Positions 24,031-35,862 of a stretch of DNA of 64,000 bases are shown piece after piece; position 1 is the first letter of the stretch, and each line of letters starts with the position of its first letter. The translations under genes and the position numbers were made by a program. This DNA comes from Gossypium raimondii (taxonomy: Eukaryota; Streptophyta; Magnoliopsida; Malvales; Malvaceae): NCBI RefSeq assembly GCF_025698545.1, contig NC_068572.1, positions 3,968,001-4,032,000 of the forward strand. Direction: 5' to 3'. The notes under the pieces were generated by a model. The model saw only the letters and a list, made by a program, of their open reading frames with translations. It ran no database searches and was not told the origin of the DNA.

Positions 24031-25188
24031 ACATTTGTATTCTTATTTTTATGTTTTTCAATTTTTTGGGGTATAGATTAAATTATTGTGATTAAATTTA
24101 TTAAATCAAACTCAATTAATCATATTATATATATAATATAGATGTATCAATTTATTGTTGCATTTGCCATAAATAACAACACTATATTAACAAAATTAGA
24201 TCATTTAACTTCCAATTTCCAAAATTCGAAAAATAAATTATTAATAACAATATTCACATGTATAATAGTTTAAAAAAATAATAATTGGATGCTATCGTCT
24301 CCTATTTATAACTAAAAAACATTTATCTCAAAGCACTGTTAATTATGATAATAGGATGGGAGGAGCTTCATGCTTGATGGGATTAGCCCGTTCTACATGT
24401 ACGGTTTCGTTTGGTGAAACAATGGCAACAGAAAGAAACCCTTAACTAAACCACCATTCTTAGTTTTTCTTTTTAAATTATTCTATTACTAATCCATCGA
24501 TTTTTGCGCAATTGATCAACTCTTCTTCGATCTACTCCTCAAATTCCTCCAAAAACTCCCAGGTTTATTGAATTTTTTAATATTTTCTTATATGGGTTTT
24601 TTTGTTTTTCTTTTTTCTTTCTTTCAATCGTGATTCATTGATTGATTTGGCAATTCTGGGATTTACCCATTTCATATTATTGTGAAATATTGGTGGAGTT
24701 TTGATTTTCTCCTCGTGATCTTCTTGTTTGCATTTATTTGCTTTGATGATGAACGAGTGTTCAAATTTATCATCTTTTTTTTTATAGCCTTTTTTTCCTT
24801 TGCTGGATTATACTTTTCTTGTGTTGTCTGTAATGAATTTGGCATATTTTCTTATTGATTATGATTATTATTTTTAAAAATAACTATTATTTTATGGTAT
24901 ATGCTCATAATCTTTTTTCAGAAACCAAAGCTCTCGTATTATGCTGTAGATATCATTTTAATAGCTTCAGCCTGCTAGCAAGGTCTGTTGATTCGATACT
25001 TTCATCGTTTTAGATTGTCTCCTTTGTGATAAATAGAGTTTCCCTTTCAAAGTTAACTTACTTTTTTCTTGGTTAATTGTGGTTGTAAGCTTCATCATTG
25101 ATTTCTTTTGACTGTTTTCAGATTGTTCCTTCTCAAAGGTTAGAAGAGAGTTAGCTGGTTTGCCTCTTGGCATGCTTGAATTAGTGAA
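24031..25188 (+). promoter_or_regulatory. Upstream region and 5' leader of the TBC gene
   Basis: No coding exon. A 5' leader with at least one intron is likely: a pyrimidine-rich tract ending in AG at 25121-25122 ('actgttttcag') precedes the ATG-containing exon. Two upstream ATGs (25117-25188) give only very short frames. Transcription start not determined; a short + strand stretch near 24360-24560 resembles leader sequence. Confidence 0.4.
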
Positions 25189-28100
25189 ATGGACAGGAGT
25201 AGAGGAATCAACGACTATGAACCCGGACCGGTTCCTTCAGAAAGCCGTGTGGACAGATATGGGTTTATAAAGCAGAATGTTAGTAATAGTAGTGCTGCAG
25301 AAGGCTTAGGAAAGAGTAGGTTAGTTTTCAAATGCGAGAGGTTATCTTTTTCTTTAATTATCGTCTATCAAGCTCTGTAAGGTGATATGAGTGTAGCTGT
25401 CTTTATGATTTTATACTTAGTGCTAACAAACATTGATTTTGATTGTGTTTTATGGTGATTATAAATTTCCAGGGAAGCTAGAAGAGTTAGGAAATGGAGG
25501 AAAATGATTGGGGTTGGTGGGAGTGATTGGAAACATTATGTAAGGAGAAAGCCTCATGTTGTTAAAAGGCGTATAAGGAAAGGAATTCCCGATTGTTTAA
25601 GGGGTCTTGTTTGGCAGTTGATCTCTGGAAGCCGAGACCTTTTGCTGATGAACCCGGGGGTCTATGAGGTACTTCTTTTTATTTCTTGTAGGGTTTAGCA
25701 TTGTTTCGTTAACAAACTGTATATTATTCTGAATGCTATAGCCTTTGCTTGACTTTCCTTTCCGTCTTAACATGCAATATTACTTATTTCTGCTAAGTTC
25801 TCTAACAGGAATTGAAAAAAAAAATGGTCTTCTTCCTGCCTCGTTATTAATTTTTGTTTATCCTATATTTTACACTCTGTTTTCTATCCCAAGTGCAACC
25901 TTTAGGTGCTTAATTCTAACCTCATGGATACTATTTTCTTTTGACTTGATCCCCAACTGGAGACTTGTGTTATTTTATTTGCTAAAATGCACCCAATAAC
26001 CTGAGCACTAGTGAATTTTAGCATTGCTTCCAATTTGTAACAGAACTGGTTTTAATGCCTGTGTTTGAGTTTATTGGAACTGATGGCAGCGGAACTTATA
26101 ATATAAATTAGAAGGAAAACTTCTACCAAGTTTTTAATATGATCGTATTGGGTATATTTGGAAGTTCCTTTAGAAGGATGGGTCCGATGGGATAATATAT
26201 CACAGTATTCTGAAATCACTGTGTGTGCCAGTATTATTCATGATTGCCTAAACCAGTTGATCAGTTTCATCTTAAGTCTTTTAAGCAGGTTTCTCTCAAT
26301 CATTTCATGAGGATGAGGTTTAAATATTTAAGTAGCGATTCTATCTAGTCCACCAAAATATTCTTGATTTGAACAATACCATGAATGAAATCATTATGGT
26401 TGGAGCTCTATCCCTTGTATAACATGCCATTTTGTTTGAGAAATACTCTGGTTGAATCCAATTTGGATTTCAGTGGTAGAGTTGAAGTTCAACTGTCTGG
26501 ACCAAACCCATCCAGACATCTTTCAGCACCTAGGTGGTGAACCAAAAACAGTTTCCAAGTGCTCATTTTGGGGTTATAAAATTGTTGTGGTTTAAAACAA
26601 AAGGCTTGTTAAGAAGGTTTGGGAACAAGGGTATTATTTTTCTGCAGGGTGACCATGAGAGCATGGACTTCTGAAGATCTGAGAATAGTTTTCAGTTTCC
26701 CTGTTGTTTTTAGTATTTTTAGTAATGTTCTTGTTTATTTTGAATCATTATGGACGCCAGCCTTGACATTAATATCGTATAACTTTATTGAGTGAATGTA
26801 AAAATCAATATTGACAATTCTAACTTCATCGTGAAATGCTTATGAATTGACTGTTGGCATTATGTTTGGTGTCATTTATATAACTTTTGGGTTAATAAAA
26901 TCGGATTTTTGTCCTCATATTTATCCTTGCTCATTGGTCAAGGGAGCATGATTAATGTAATGTTGTTTTGATGATCAGGATTTGAATTGCTGGAAAAGTT
27001 CTTCTCTCATTTGATTTCTTTAGGGAGAATGTTTTTCTTATTTGGACTCAAACTGTTCCTTAGCTTAACGGGTTCTTTTCTTTCGTTTTTTTTTTAAGAT
27101 TTTTTTTCTTTTACAATGAAAATGTTCTCGTTGCACATGTTTATGTTGTTGCAGCAACTTGTAATATATGAGACATCTGCTTCAGAACTAGATATAATCC
27201 GAGATATATCCCGCACCTTTCCGACGCATGTTTTCTTTCAGCAGAGACATGGACCTGGTCAGAGGTCCCTTTACAATGTTTTGAAGGCATACTCTGTCTT
27301 CGACAGAGCTGTTGGCTATGTCCAGGTTTGTCTCATGTCATTGGGGAGCCTCATATTATTATATGTCTAGGTTAATTGTGCTCTCGGTTTTTGTTGAAAA
27401 TGCAGGGAATGGGCTTTTTAGCAGGTCTTTTACTTCTTTATATGAGTGAAGAGGATGCATTTTGGTTATTGGTTGCATTACTAAAAGGAGCTGTTCATGC
27501 TCCTATGGAAGGATTATATCAGGTATTATTGTATTTAAAACCTATTTTTACTATCTACAATGCTGAATTGACTATTTTATGTTGTTAATGGTTCATTAAG
27601 GACTTAGAAAAGATTGTGATACCACTATCTCTTACTCAGGCATTGACATATGGCTTTATAGCAGCTTATATTGGCTTCTGGGGTTAGGCTTTAAATTCAT
27701 ATGTTGATTTTATTATGGGTTCTCTGACTGAATCATGAACTTTTCCTAGATTAATTTGCAAGGGAACTTTTATATTTAGATTATAAATTGAATCTATAGA
27801 TTTACATCTTTATTTGATCCCATAGCATGCTTATAGTGCATATATCTAGGCATTCTTGGTGAACAGAGCATTTTGTTGAAATGATACAAGTTGTAGCGGT
27901 CTAAAATTTAAGAACTACGCTCCACGCTTCAGCTTCTTCCAGTGTAATCTCCTCTCATGTTGGTATAGGCATATTGCTGTTTGGTTGGTAATTTAGCACA
28001 TTTGGCATTCTACTCTAGGATAGTAATCTCAACAGCGTCTTGATGGAATAAATGCTACCAAAGAACAAAAAACCGAACCAGAGGTAAGCAATGAGAGACC

Positions 28101-30543
28101 TGCGGTTTTCGGTTCAACTATTTGAACCAACCAGTTCAATAAAATCTAAAGACGAATATTAACTAGATCTAAAAATTAAAAAGTAGAAAAAGAAAAAACC
28201 TGAAAACTTGGAAAGCTTCATAAAATAATAAAATATACAAAAAAAATTTATACAACTAGCATAGAAATCCAATACAAGGTACAAATACAAAGATAAGAAT
28301 ACTGCCGAGTAGCCAATTACGAACATATAACTTGCCCATAGTAGAGGCATAATGCTAACTTACACAACCGGCTTTGAACATTAAGTGATGAGAACTTCGA
28401 TCTTTGAATCAGACCAGATTGGCTGGTTCAATCAGGAATCGGCTGGTCCTTGGTTCAATCATATTAATATAACTGGAAATTTTGCCATCCAGTTTAAACT
28501 AGCAAGGGGGAACCAGTTAACTTGGAAATAACCCATTAAAATTGGAGTGTTGGCTTTTTTATTCCTTTTTTTGGTACAGTGGGACAAGATCCAACTGATT
28601 GCTCAAAAGAAAGCAGGACAGCAATACTAAATGTATCTCTTTAGAATGGCACTGGGATGCCAGTGATCGAAAGAGGACGAGGCACTACTGTGAATCATTT
28701 CTTTCTTGGTTTGGCTATCATTGTCCAGCAAAGAAAGAAGATAAAAAGAATAAAAAAAAAAAAAAAGATAGAGAGGCATCAATGTATTCCTTAGGTTAAA
28801 TCGTCTTATATTTCAATGACAATCCAAGCTTCTGTGCAAATGTGGTTTTTAGCCCAAATTATTGAAACATCTAGCGAAGACTAAAACCCATTGAAACTGT
28901 TACACATCAAAAGTCTCAACTGTTGTCATTTCCTTCCGCTTCCAGAGACTCAACTGTTCCTGGTTGAACTGGCTGGTCCCGTCCTTTGTTTTTCATAATT
29001 GATTGTAACACAACTTCCTTGGAATATATTATCCCTGGCGTTTGATGCATTTTTCTTGAGGCATTCAATCAAATATATATTGTTTCATTTCTCTGAAAAT
29101 TTGTATGCGCTTGATAGGTGGGGCTGCCTCTTGTACAGCAATACCTGTTTCAGTTTGAGCACTTAGTGAGGGAGCACTTGCCAAAGCTGGGTGAGCATTT
29201 TAGCCGGGAGATGATAAATCCAAGCATGTATGCTAGCCAGTGGTTCATAACTGTATTCTCATACTCTTTCCCATTTCCTTTGGCTCTTCGAATTTGGGAT
29301 GTATTTCTCTTTGAGGTTAGTGGTTGGAAATATGATATCGGTTCAAGCTGTTGAATTAATTACATGGCCTGGAAATTGGTTTGCAGAAAAAGACAAACAA
29401 AATAATTTATTTTATTTTTCAGGGTGTTAAGATTGTCTTTAAAGTTGGTTTGGCCCTTTTGAAGTACTGCCATGATGATTTGGTAATTAGTTCAAGACCT
29501 CTTTATTTTCTCGAGATCCAACGAACCATTTTATCTTGCATTGATACATTGTTACATTGTTCATCAGATAAATTTATCCTTTGAGAAACTCATTCATGCT
29601 TTGCGTAACTTCCCGGAGGATGCAATGAATCCTGATATATTGCTGCCCATGGCTTATTCAATCAAGGTTCTGTCTCTCTCAACCCAAGTTTTTATGGCAT
29701 TAAGTACTTTAAAATTTCTCATGTCCATTCATTTTTAAGATCCGCATGCACCTTTTCTTATGGCATGATGGTCTTTAGCCATGAACACTTATTTGAGCTA
29801 TGTACTTGATCTATATTGGTTTTACGAATAGCAGGTGCCTGAGCTGCTCTGGAATGTATGTAATGTGCTTGAACTTTCTGATCTTGAATCACCTGTTGAT
29901 TAGTTAATATAATTTTTGCTCAAAAGGCTATTGGTTAATTTGCTCAATTGTATGTTGTAAACAATGAGAAGTGAGAACCTTGCTAACGGTTTCTTGTGGT
30001 AAAAACAAATTAACGTTGCGACTTAAATGTTTTAGGTCAAAGTATCATTGAGGTCTCTGTATTAGGATTCAAATTATATTTTGCCCCCTCTATTAAAAAA
30101 ATGGGCAAATTAGTCCCTGTATGTTAGACCAAAGAGAAAATTGATCGTTTCTGCTAAAAATTTTATCCATCTGTACTATTAAAAACTAGTGTGGCTTATG
30201 GAATAACCGGATAATGACACATGGCATGTCACCTGTACCTCATGTTGAAGTACAAAGATCAGTTTTTAATGGTAAAAATAGATGAAATTTTTAATAAAAA
30301 GATCAATTTGCTCCTTGATCTAACTTAAAAGGATTAATTTGCCCATATTTAGTAGAAGGGCAAAATGCAATCCGACTCCTAGTACAGAGACCTCCATGAT
30401 ACTTTTATCAATGTTTTCTAGTAATGAGTTTGAATTAAGTACTCTTATATTTATGTTTGAATGGTGATTAGGTATCCCGGAGCTTAGCAGAATCGAAAAT
30501 CGAGTACGAGAAGCAAAATAGAAAGCCAAAGATTGAAGCATAA
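25189..30543 (+). CDS. TBC-domain Rab GTPase-activating protein (plant PAM1-like)
   Basis: Predicted to stimulate GTP hydrolysis by Rab/Ypt GTPases in membrane traffic. Eight coding exons: 25189-25319, 25473-25668, 27155-27325, 27406-27522, 29118-29315, 29423-29482, 29568-29666 and 30472-30543. All introns are GT/AG and the frame stays open, giving 347 residues, close to the usual 340-360 of this plant subgroup. The TBC domain starts near residue 68 with 'RKGIPDCLRGLVWQL'. The arginine finger is Arg129 in 'IIRDISRTFP' and the glutamine finger is Gln166 in 'GYVQGMGFLAG'. The C-terminal helix pattern 'FPLALRIWDVFLFEG' is also present. The start ATG follows a leader exon acceptor and fits homologous N-termini. 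No defect seen. Introns 2 (1.5 kb) and 4 (1.6 kb) are long; intron 7 holds a MITE. Confidence 0.92.
25669..27154 (+). other. Second intron of the TBC gene
   Basis: Bounded by GT and AG. AT-rich; the short ORF 25745-25999 has no recognisable content. Nothing else seen. Confidence 0.75.
27523..29117 (+). other. Fourth intron of the TBC gene
   Basis: Bounded by GT and AG. Contains degenerate 'ggttcaat/attgaacc' repeats between about 28090 and 28510, plus an A-run near 28750 that creates a spurious ORF. No gene content. Confidence 0.7.
30039..30404. repeat. MITE in the last intron of the TBC gene
   Basis: Ends 'aaagtatcattgaggtctct' and 'agagacctccatgatacttt' are inverted repeats; the following 'aattatattttgcccc' and 'ggcaaaatgcaat' blocks also mirror each other. 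A second family member lies at 46326-46702. Confidence 0.75.
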
Positions 30544-31077
30544 ACAAGTGCATTGAAGGTTGTCCATCTAAGCAACCATTCTGCCTGTACATTCTTATTC
30601 TCAGTTGTTCTTTTGCTTTTATATTGTGTTATAAGAAGAAGCATATACAGACTTCTTTATAGACCTATTTAGTTACTTAAACATGGTGTTCTTTTCTTTT
30701 TTTTTTTTCTTTTTAATGAGATGATATGCATAAAATTGTAAAAAGAAAAAAGTTAAATTCTGCTATCAGTTCTTGTATTTTACCAAAATTGTGGATTTAA
30801 TCCATGTATTATAATTTGATCCTTTTATTCTGCTTGCTTAATTTTTAAAATTTCAGTCATTCACCAAACTGTATAACCTTTAAATCCATTTTGTTAATTT
30901 CAAAACCTGATGTGATAATTATATGTAATGCCATGTTAATTCGTTATTTTCATATTACTCAATTTTATTTAATGAAATTAACGACTATCAATTGCATCAA
31001 ATTTGAAATTTCAAAATTCGAAAAAATATAAAGATTTAGAATAATCCAATTAGAGAATATAATTGTACTCATAGTAC
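30544..31077 (+). other. 3' UTR and spacer after the TBC gene
   Basis: Starts directly after the stop codon; includes a T-rich run near 30690-30710. AT-rich, with no further ORF or RNA gene seen. Confidence 0.5.
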
Positions 31078-31460
31078 AATTAGACCTGATCATGAGTCGG
31101 GTTGAATTGATGTAAAATTTTAGGCTTGTTTTTTAAGTCCAAGCTTGATTTGGCCCGAAAATGGGTTTACATTTTTGCTCAAGCTCGGTCCAGATTAAAA
31201 ATGTTAAAATCGGGCTTCACTTGGCCCGTCCGTATTAACTTTTTAGGTTATTTTTTTATAAAAAAGAAATTTAAAAAATATAAAACGCTAAATACACTAA
31301 AAATACTTACAAATTAGCAAACAAATACTTCTAAAATAATAAAAAAAATGAACAATAAAACAAGAGTCATAATAACAACAAAATAATAGTAATATAATAG
31401 TAAAATGGCAACAAAATAACAACAAAAAAGAAAGTTTAGGCTGATTCGAATGGACTAGGG
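31078..31460. repeat. Dispersed repeat, uninterrupted copy
   Basis: Full relative of the repeat at 20537-23890 that lacks the solo LTR, and so serves as an empty-site comparison. The ORF at 31126-31317 has no recognisable content. Confidence 0.65.
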
Positions 31461-32298
31461 CTAAAAATTCTTTTTTTTCCTTGAATTTTTATTTAAATTT
31501 TATTGACTACATCTATATTTATGTTTTACATAATATAAATTATAATGTATTTTAGGTTAAATTTCAAATTCATTATACTAATTGTTTTAAATATCAATAT
31601 ACTAACTTATAATATGCCACGTTTTATAATAAATTAGTTTAATATCTTTTGGTGATTTTAATATATAAAATATATTTAAAAATACCATATTATAAAAAGC
31701 TTTTAAAAAATTAATATTTTTAGATTTAGGTACTTATATAGTTATATTATGTAAAGATGAAAAGATTTAACATAAATAGGAAATCAAGAAAAAAATTAAA
31801 CCAACTTAACTTCAACTAAATCAAAATTTAAAAAACAAAAATTTCTTTTCCGGTATTTGACATTAACCGTTAGATCTACTTGAATCTAAGTTATATTTTT
31901 TACTCGTCGATGGGTATTGATCTACCATAATAATCGTCGAATTGTCACTTATAACTCGCTAGTTTGAACCTTTTTTTTTTAAATAAACTTAACAATTGAA
32001 TGAATTAAATAAAAAACTTTCTAATAGTTTAATAACTTAAATGAAAATTTTTGGATAATTTAATAATCATTTTATAATTTTTAAAAAGTTAAGTGATCGA
32101 AATGTAAAGTTACTAAGAATAGTTTACCCTTCTTAATAAGTAAAATTTATCCTAATGGTCCTTCCCTTCCCTTCTATGTTTTAGAAAAGAAAATCTACTT
32201 AGCGTCTTTATAATAACGAGAAAGGTAAGAGCTGCTGCAATCTCAATCTTCACAAAGTAATTCAATTAGGGTTCCAAGGAATTCCGAATCTCATTTCT
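31461..32298. promoter_or_regulatory. Spacer and upstream region of the WD40 gene
   Basis: AT-rich, with nothing gene-like up to about 32200. The segment 32215-32298 before a GTAAGT donor at 32300 may be the first leader exon of the WD40 gene. Confidence 0.4.
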
Positions 32299-32373
32299 CA
32301 GTAAGTTTTAATCCATTTTATTTTCAGTTTTTGAGCTTAAATCCTCTATTGTTGATGAAATTAGATAATAAAG

Positions 32374-32766
32374 CTGATATCCCATGTTTAAAGCTTCGTC
32401 GTTTATCCTAAATTTCCTTAGGCTAAACCCTAGAACGGGCCAAAACCCTAATACCCAAATCAGAAATCTCACTATGGAATAGAAAAAACTAACTAGTTTT
32501 ATGGTTAAGGAACTTGTAGAGAATCAAAAGCAATGTGAAGAACAGTTGAATGATTCCGTAAGCCAATCAAATTTAGACATTGTTAAACAAGTTTGCAAGA
32601 TTACTAGACAGTGCCTAGAACTGATATCCCATGGCTAAAGCTTCATCATTTATGTTAGGCTAAACCCTAGAACTGGCCAAAACCCTAATACCCAAATCAG
32701 AAATCTCACTATAGAATAAAAAAAAAAAAACTAACTAGTTTTATGGTTATGGAATTTGTAGAAAGG
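32374..32766 (+). repeat. Direct duplication upstream of the WD40 gene
   Basis: Segment 32374-32528 is repeated at 32621-32766, offset 247 bp, sharing 'ggctaaaccctagaac', 'ggccaaaaccctaataccca' and 'aactaactagttttatggtta'. The second copy lacks about 12 bp and has a longer A-run. The second copy ends inside the ORF that precedes the WD40 start codon. Confidence 0.92.
32501..32638 (+). CDS. Possible 45-residue upstream ORF of the WD40 gene
   Basis: An open frame ATG 32501 to TAA 32636-32638 encodes 45 residues starting MVKELVENQKQ, rich in Gln, Glu, Val and Cys. It begins in the first copy of the duplication and ends in the first bases of the second copy. It could act as a uORF if this segment is in the mature leader, but a GTAAGT donor at 32300 and an AG before 32761 make an intronic position equally possible. 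No family recognised. Confidence 0.3.
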   Translation: MVKELVENQKQCEEQLNDSVSQSNLDIVKQVCKITRQCLELISHG

Positions 32767-32784
32767 GAAAAAGAAGAGAGAAAA

Positions 32785-33684
32785 ATGAGCACATCGGAGC
32801 TGCCAAGGAAAGAAGCCAATGTCCTAAAAGGCCACGAAGGTGCAGTTTTAGCGGCCAGATTCAACAGCGATGGCAATTATTGCCTCAGCTGCGGCAAAGA
32901 CCGCACCATCCGTCTTTGGAACCCCCACCGTGGCATCCACATCAAAACCTACAAATCTCACGGCCGCGAAGTACGCGACGTCCATGTCACCCTGGATAAC
33001 TCTAAGCTGTGTTCTTGTGGTGGAGACAGACAGATTTTCTATTGGGATGTTTCCACCGGTCGTGTTATTCGCAAGTTTCGTGGCCATGACGGTGAGGTAA
33101 ACGCGGTGAAGTTTAACGAGTATGCATCTGTGGTAGTATCTGCTGGTTATGATAGATCGTTGCGTGCTTGGGACTGTAGGTCTCACAGCACTGAACCCAT
33201 ACAGATAATTGACTCGTTTTTGGACACTGTTATGTCTGTATGTTTAACCAAGACCGAAATTATTGGTGGGAGTGTTGATGGAACTGTTCGAACATTTGAT
33301 ATTCGTATCGGTCGAGAAATATCAGATGACTTAGGGCAACCTGTCAACTGTATCTCATTGTCAAATGACAATAACTGCATATTAGCTAATTGCTTGGATT
33401 CAACTTTACGACTTTTAGATAGGTCCACAGGTGAACTATTGCAAGAATATAAAGGACATGCTTGCAAGTCCTACAAAATGGATTGCTGCCTAACCAACAG
33501 TGATGCGCATGTAACTGGTGGATCTGAGGATGGCTCGATTTTCTTCTGGGATTTAGTAGATGCATCTGTGGTTTCAAAATTTCGAGCTCATTCATCAGTG
33601 GTAACAAGTGTGAGTTACCACCCGAAAGACAACTGTATGATAACCTCCTCCGTGGATGGCACTGTTCGAGTTTGGAAAACATGA
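32785..33684 (+). CDS. WD40 protein, MORG1/WDR83 homologue
   Basis: Single exon of 299 residues from ATG 32785, ending 'VRVWKT'. Seven WD blades can be counted: 'LKGHEGAVLAARF...IRLWN', 'KSHGREVRDVHV...IFYWD', 'FRGHDGEVNAVKF...LRAWD', a fourth without the GH dipeptide ('VRTFD'), a fifth ('LRLLD'), 'YKGHACKSYKMDC...IFFWD' and 'FRAHSSVVTSVSY...VRVWK'. Together they form a closed propeller. Animal MORG1/WDR83 scaffolds ERK signalling and associates with spliceosomes; the plant role is inferred from family only. The frame is open 14 codons further up to an ATG at 32743, but ATG 32785 matches the usual N-terminus (MSTSELPRKE). Length agrees with the family. No defects. Confidence 0.92.
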   Translation: MSTSELPRKEANVLKGHEGAVLAARFNSDGNYCLSCGKDRTIRLWNPHRGIHIKTYKSHGREVRDVHVTLDNSKLCSCGGDRQIFYWDVSTGRVIRKFRGHDGEVNAVKFNEYASVVVSAGYDRSLRAWDCRSHSTEPIQIIDSFLDTVMSVCLTKTEIIGGSVDGTVRTFDIRIGREISDDLGQPVNCISLSNDNNCILANCLDSTLRLLDRSTGELLQEYKGHACKSYKMDCCLTNSDAHVTGGSEDGSIFFWDLVDASVVSKFRAHSSVVTSVSYHPKDNCMITSSVDGTVRVWKT

Positions 33685-33956
33685 GGTTATGAACAATCAA
33701 GCTTGTCACTTCTTATTGCATCCTAATTGCAAGAACTATGGAGGTTTGGGACCTGACATTTAGCTTAGTTTGCTCTGTAAATTGTTGTTAAATGATGGAA
33801 CCATATATTTTTCCATATCAATACCCCAATGCACTTCTTTGGTTTGTGAGAATTCTCATGTCATCACATCTTTGTTTAGAACTCTTGGTTTCACATTTCC
33901 CCTCTTTTAATTTTTCGGGACCTGGTTTTTTTGAGAGATTTTGAGGCAGCAAGAGA

Positions 33957-34470
33957 ATGTGGTTTTCGCTCTGCGTTTCTTTCATTGGCTGTGGTCGGAA
34001 TACGAGTTTTCTCCGGACTTTGAGTTGCATATCAGAAAGAATTTTTTTTCATCAGACCAATTTTGAACCCAAGCCAGGTTCTTTAGAACGCTACTTAAGA
34101 TGTCTTTGTGAAAACAAATCAGTTGAAGAAGGTGTAGATGTGTTCTCCATCTTGACTGAGATTGGTTATTGTCCATCAATAGAGACGTGGAATTTAGCAT
34201 TATTGGCTTGTCTTAAGGTTGGTAGGAATGATCTTATGTGGAAATTATATCAGGATATGGTAGAACCTGGTGTTGGGGTCGATATTGATGTTGTGACTGT
34301 TGGGTGTTTGATTCAAGCCTTTTGCATTGATGGGGAAGTTTCGAAAGGCTAGGAGCATCTTCTGCCGATAGGTTGATGCCGGATATGTTGCAGAGGGAAT
34401 GGAACGGTTCAGAGAGACGCTGAAGAATCAACTCAAACTGCGACACGGTACTTTCGAGAAACTGATTTGA
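33957..34470 (+). pseudogene. Pentatricopeptide-repeat (PPR) protein pseudogene
   Basis: The first 131 codons (33957-34352) include 'GSLERYLRCLCENKSVEEGVDVFSILTE' type sequence and PPR-like units around 'PSIETWNLALLACLKVGRNDLMWKLYQDM' and 'DIDVVTVGCLIQAFCIDGEV'. A frame change near 34340 and a TAG at 34369 follow. The next frame then reads a second family piece ('VDAGYVAEGMERF' to 'LRHGTFEKLI') ending at TGA 34468-34470. A complete P-class PPR protein would have several hundred residues between these parts, so the gene has lost its middle. Organelle RNA binding is the usual role of such proteins; this copy is not functional. Confidence 0.75.
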
Positions 34471-35324
34471 TCTCTCAGAAAGTGATAGGTTCCATGATTC
34501 TTTACTTTTAAATTTTATGCTTAGATTAGGATATGCACTTAAAACAAACATATGCCATTCTATTGTTAACAAGTTTTGTCAAATGAATGCTCATCTTGTT
34601 GGAATCATGTTAAAGTGCATTAAATTTGATTTTAATTATATTAAGTATTTATTATTAAAATATTTTATGTAAATGAATTTATAGTGGCATTCCAATAATG
34701 ATAATAATGAATGTAAATTATGAGATAAATTGAGATAAAAAAAAAAGAAGCTTAAGGCATAATGTGAAATTTAGCACTTAATGTTTAAATTTTTTATCAA
34801 TTTGATTTTTTATCTCAAAAAAATAAAGAAAAAGAAATAAATAAATAAAAACTAGAAGTATAGTTTAATGCTAAAAAAGAGATGGGAAATAATTTTCATA
34901 TTTAAAGTGCTACGTTAGATAAACGTTATCCCATTAAAACGCTTAACAGTTAAGTGATCATCTTATAACGACCTGATAATATTAATGACAGTTTTGTACG
35001 ATTTAAAAAGTGAGTGATCGAAATGAAATTTTAATTAAAATTTAGGGACAAATAATATAGTTTACCCAAAAGTATTGATGCAAATCTAAAAATTAAATAT
35101 GCAATTTAACCCAATTGGACCATCCTAGAAGTATCATATCTTTGGAAAACTGCAGAGTGGAAAGTACGTTCATGTCTTGTCATTATTCTTATCGGAATAG
35201 TCGTTTAAAGGTCATTTTCACGTTATATTGAAAGTATCTTATACTAATCATTAGTATTTTTAAAATTATTATTTCGATACCTTCTTAATTTTTTTATTTT
35301 AAGATAATTTTGTATTTATTTAAG
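34471..35324. other. AT-rich spacer
   Basis: Contains decayed repeat-like tracts (for example 'gaaatttagcacttaatg' near 34770) but no gene or complete element. Confidence 0.5.
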
Positions 35325-35485
35325 TAGGAAAATAGCAAATTTGACTTTATGTATTTTGTCAAATCTTCTAATACAATATCTCTACTTTGAAAATGTTTAT
35401 TTTGGTACCAAAATAGATATTTTCAAAGTAAAAGTACCATATTAAAAGATTTAATAAAGTATAAGGGCCAAATATGCAATTATCC
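35325..35485. repeat. Short palindromic MITE
   Basis: The left arm 'aggaaaatagcaaatttgac' and the right arm '...ccaaatatgcaattatcct' are inverted. The arms meet near 35405 around 'ttattttggtaccaaaata', so almost the whole 160 bp can fold on itself. Confidence 0.7.
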
Positions 35486-35700
35486 TTATTTAGTGTAATT
35501 ATGAGTTTTATATTTTCACTAGGGTTTTTACGTTGTTGATTAGAATTTAAAAAATCATAAATTTTTTTATGGTGCTAGCAATTCGTTGTTGTTCATATGT
35601 TATGATATGAATATACCACACCAAATCATTATCTATAGATGATGAGATTCCATTGATACAAAGTCAATTCCAATAGACTTATTGGAGGGTCCCATTGGCG

Positions 35701-35774
35701 TGCATCCAATAGGAATTAAACCTATGAATTCTCCAATTATGAGTTGGGCGTTTTAACTATTCAGCCATAGATGC
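35701..35774 (-). pseudogene. trnI-CAU: Plastid-derived trnI-CAU, decayed
   Basis: The minus strand starts GCATCTATGGCTGAATAG, keeps the CAT anticodon in 'CCAACTCATAATTGG' and ends TTGGATGC plus A. Several paired positions differ from the usual plastid tRNA (for example AATAGTTAAAACGC in the D arm), so it is unlikely to be a working tRNA. Expression in the nucleus is not expected either. Confidence 0.85.
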
Positions 35775-35862
35775 TTAGCGGGGATCCTCGTACATGGTGA
35801 ATAACTAAATTCCAATTGAAATGAAATATTTAGAATAAATCAATGCAATTTAGGAGGAATCA

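Noticed and set aside
32848..33467. Minus-strand ORFs opposite the WD40 gene
   Set aside because: The + strand frame encodes a complete seven-blade propeller; the antisense ORFs have no family.
35701..35774. Functional tRNA-Ile(CAU) gene
   Set aside because: It is in a plastid-derived block with decayed ycf2 and has substitutions in the D and T arms; treated as a pseudogene.
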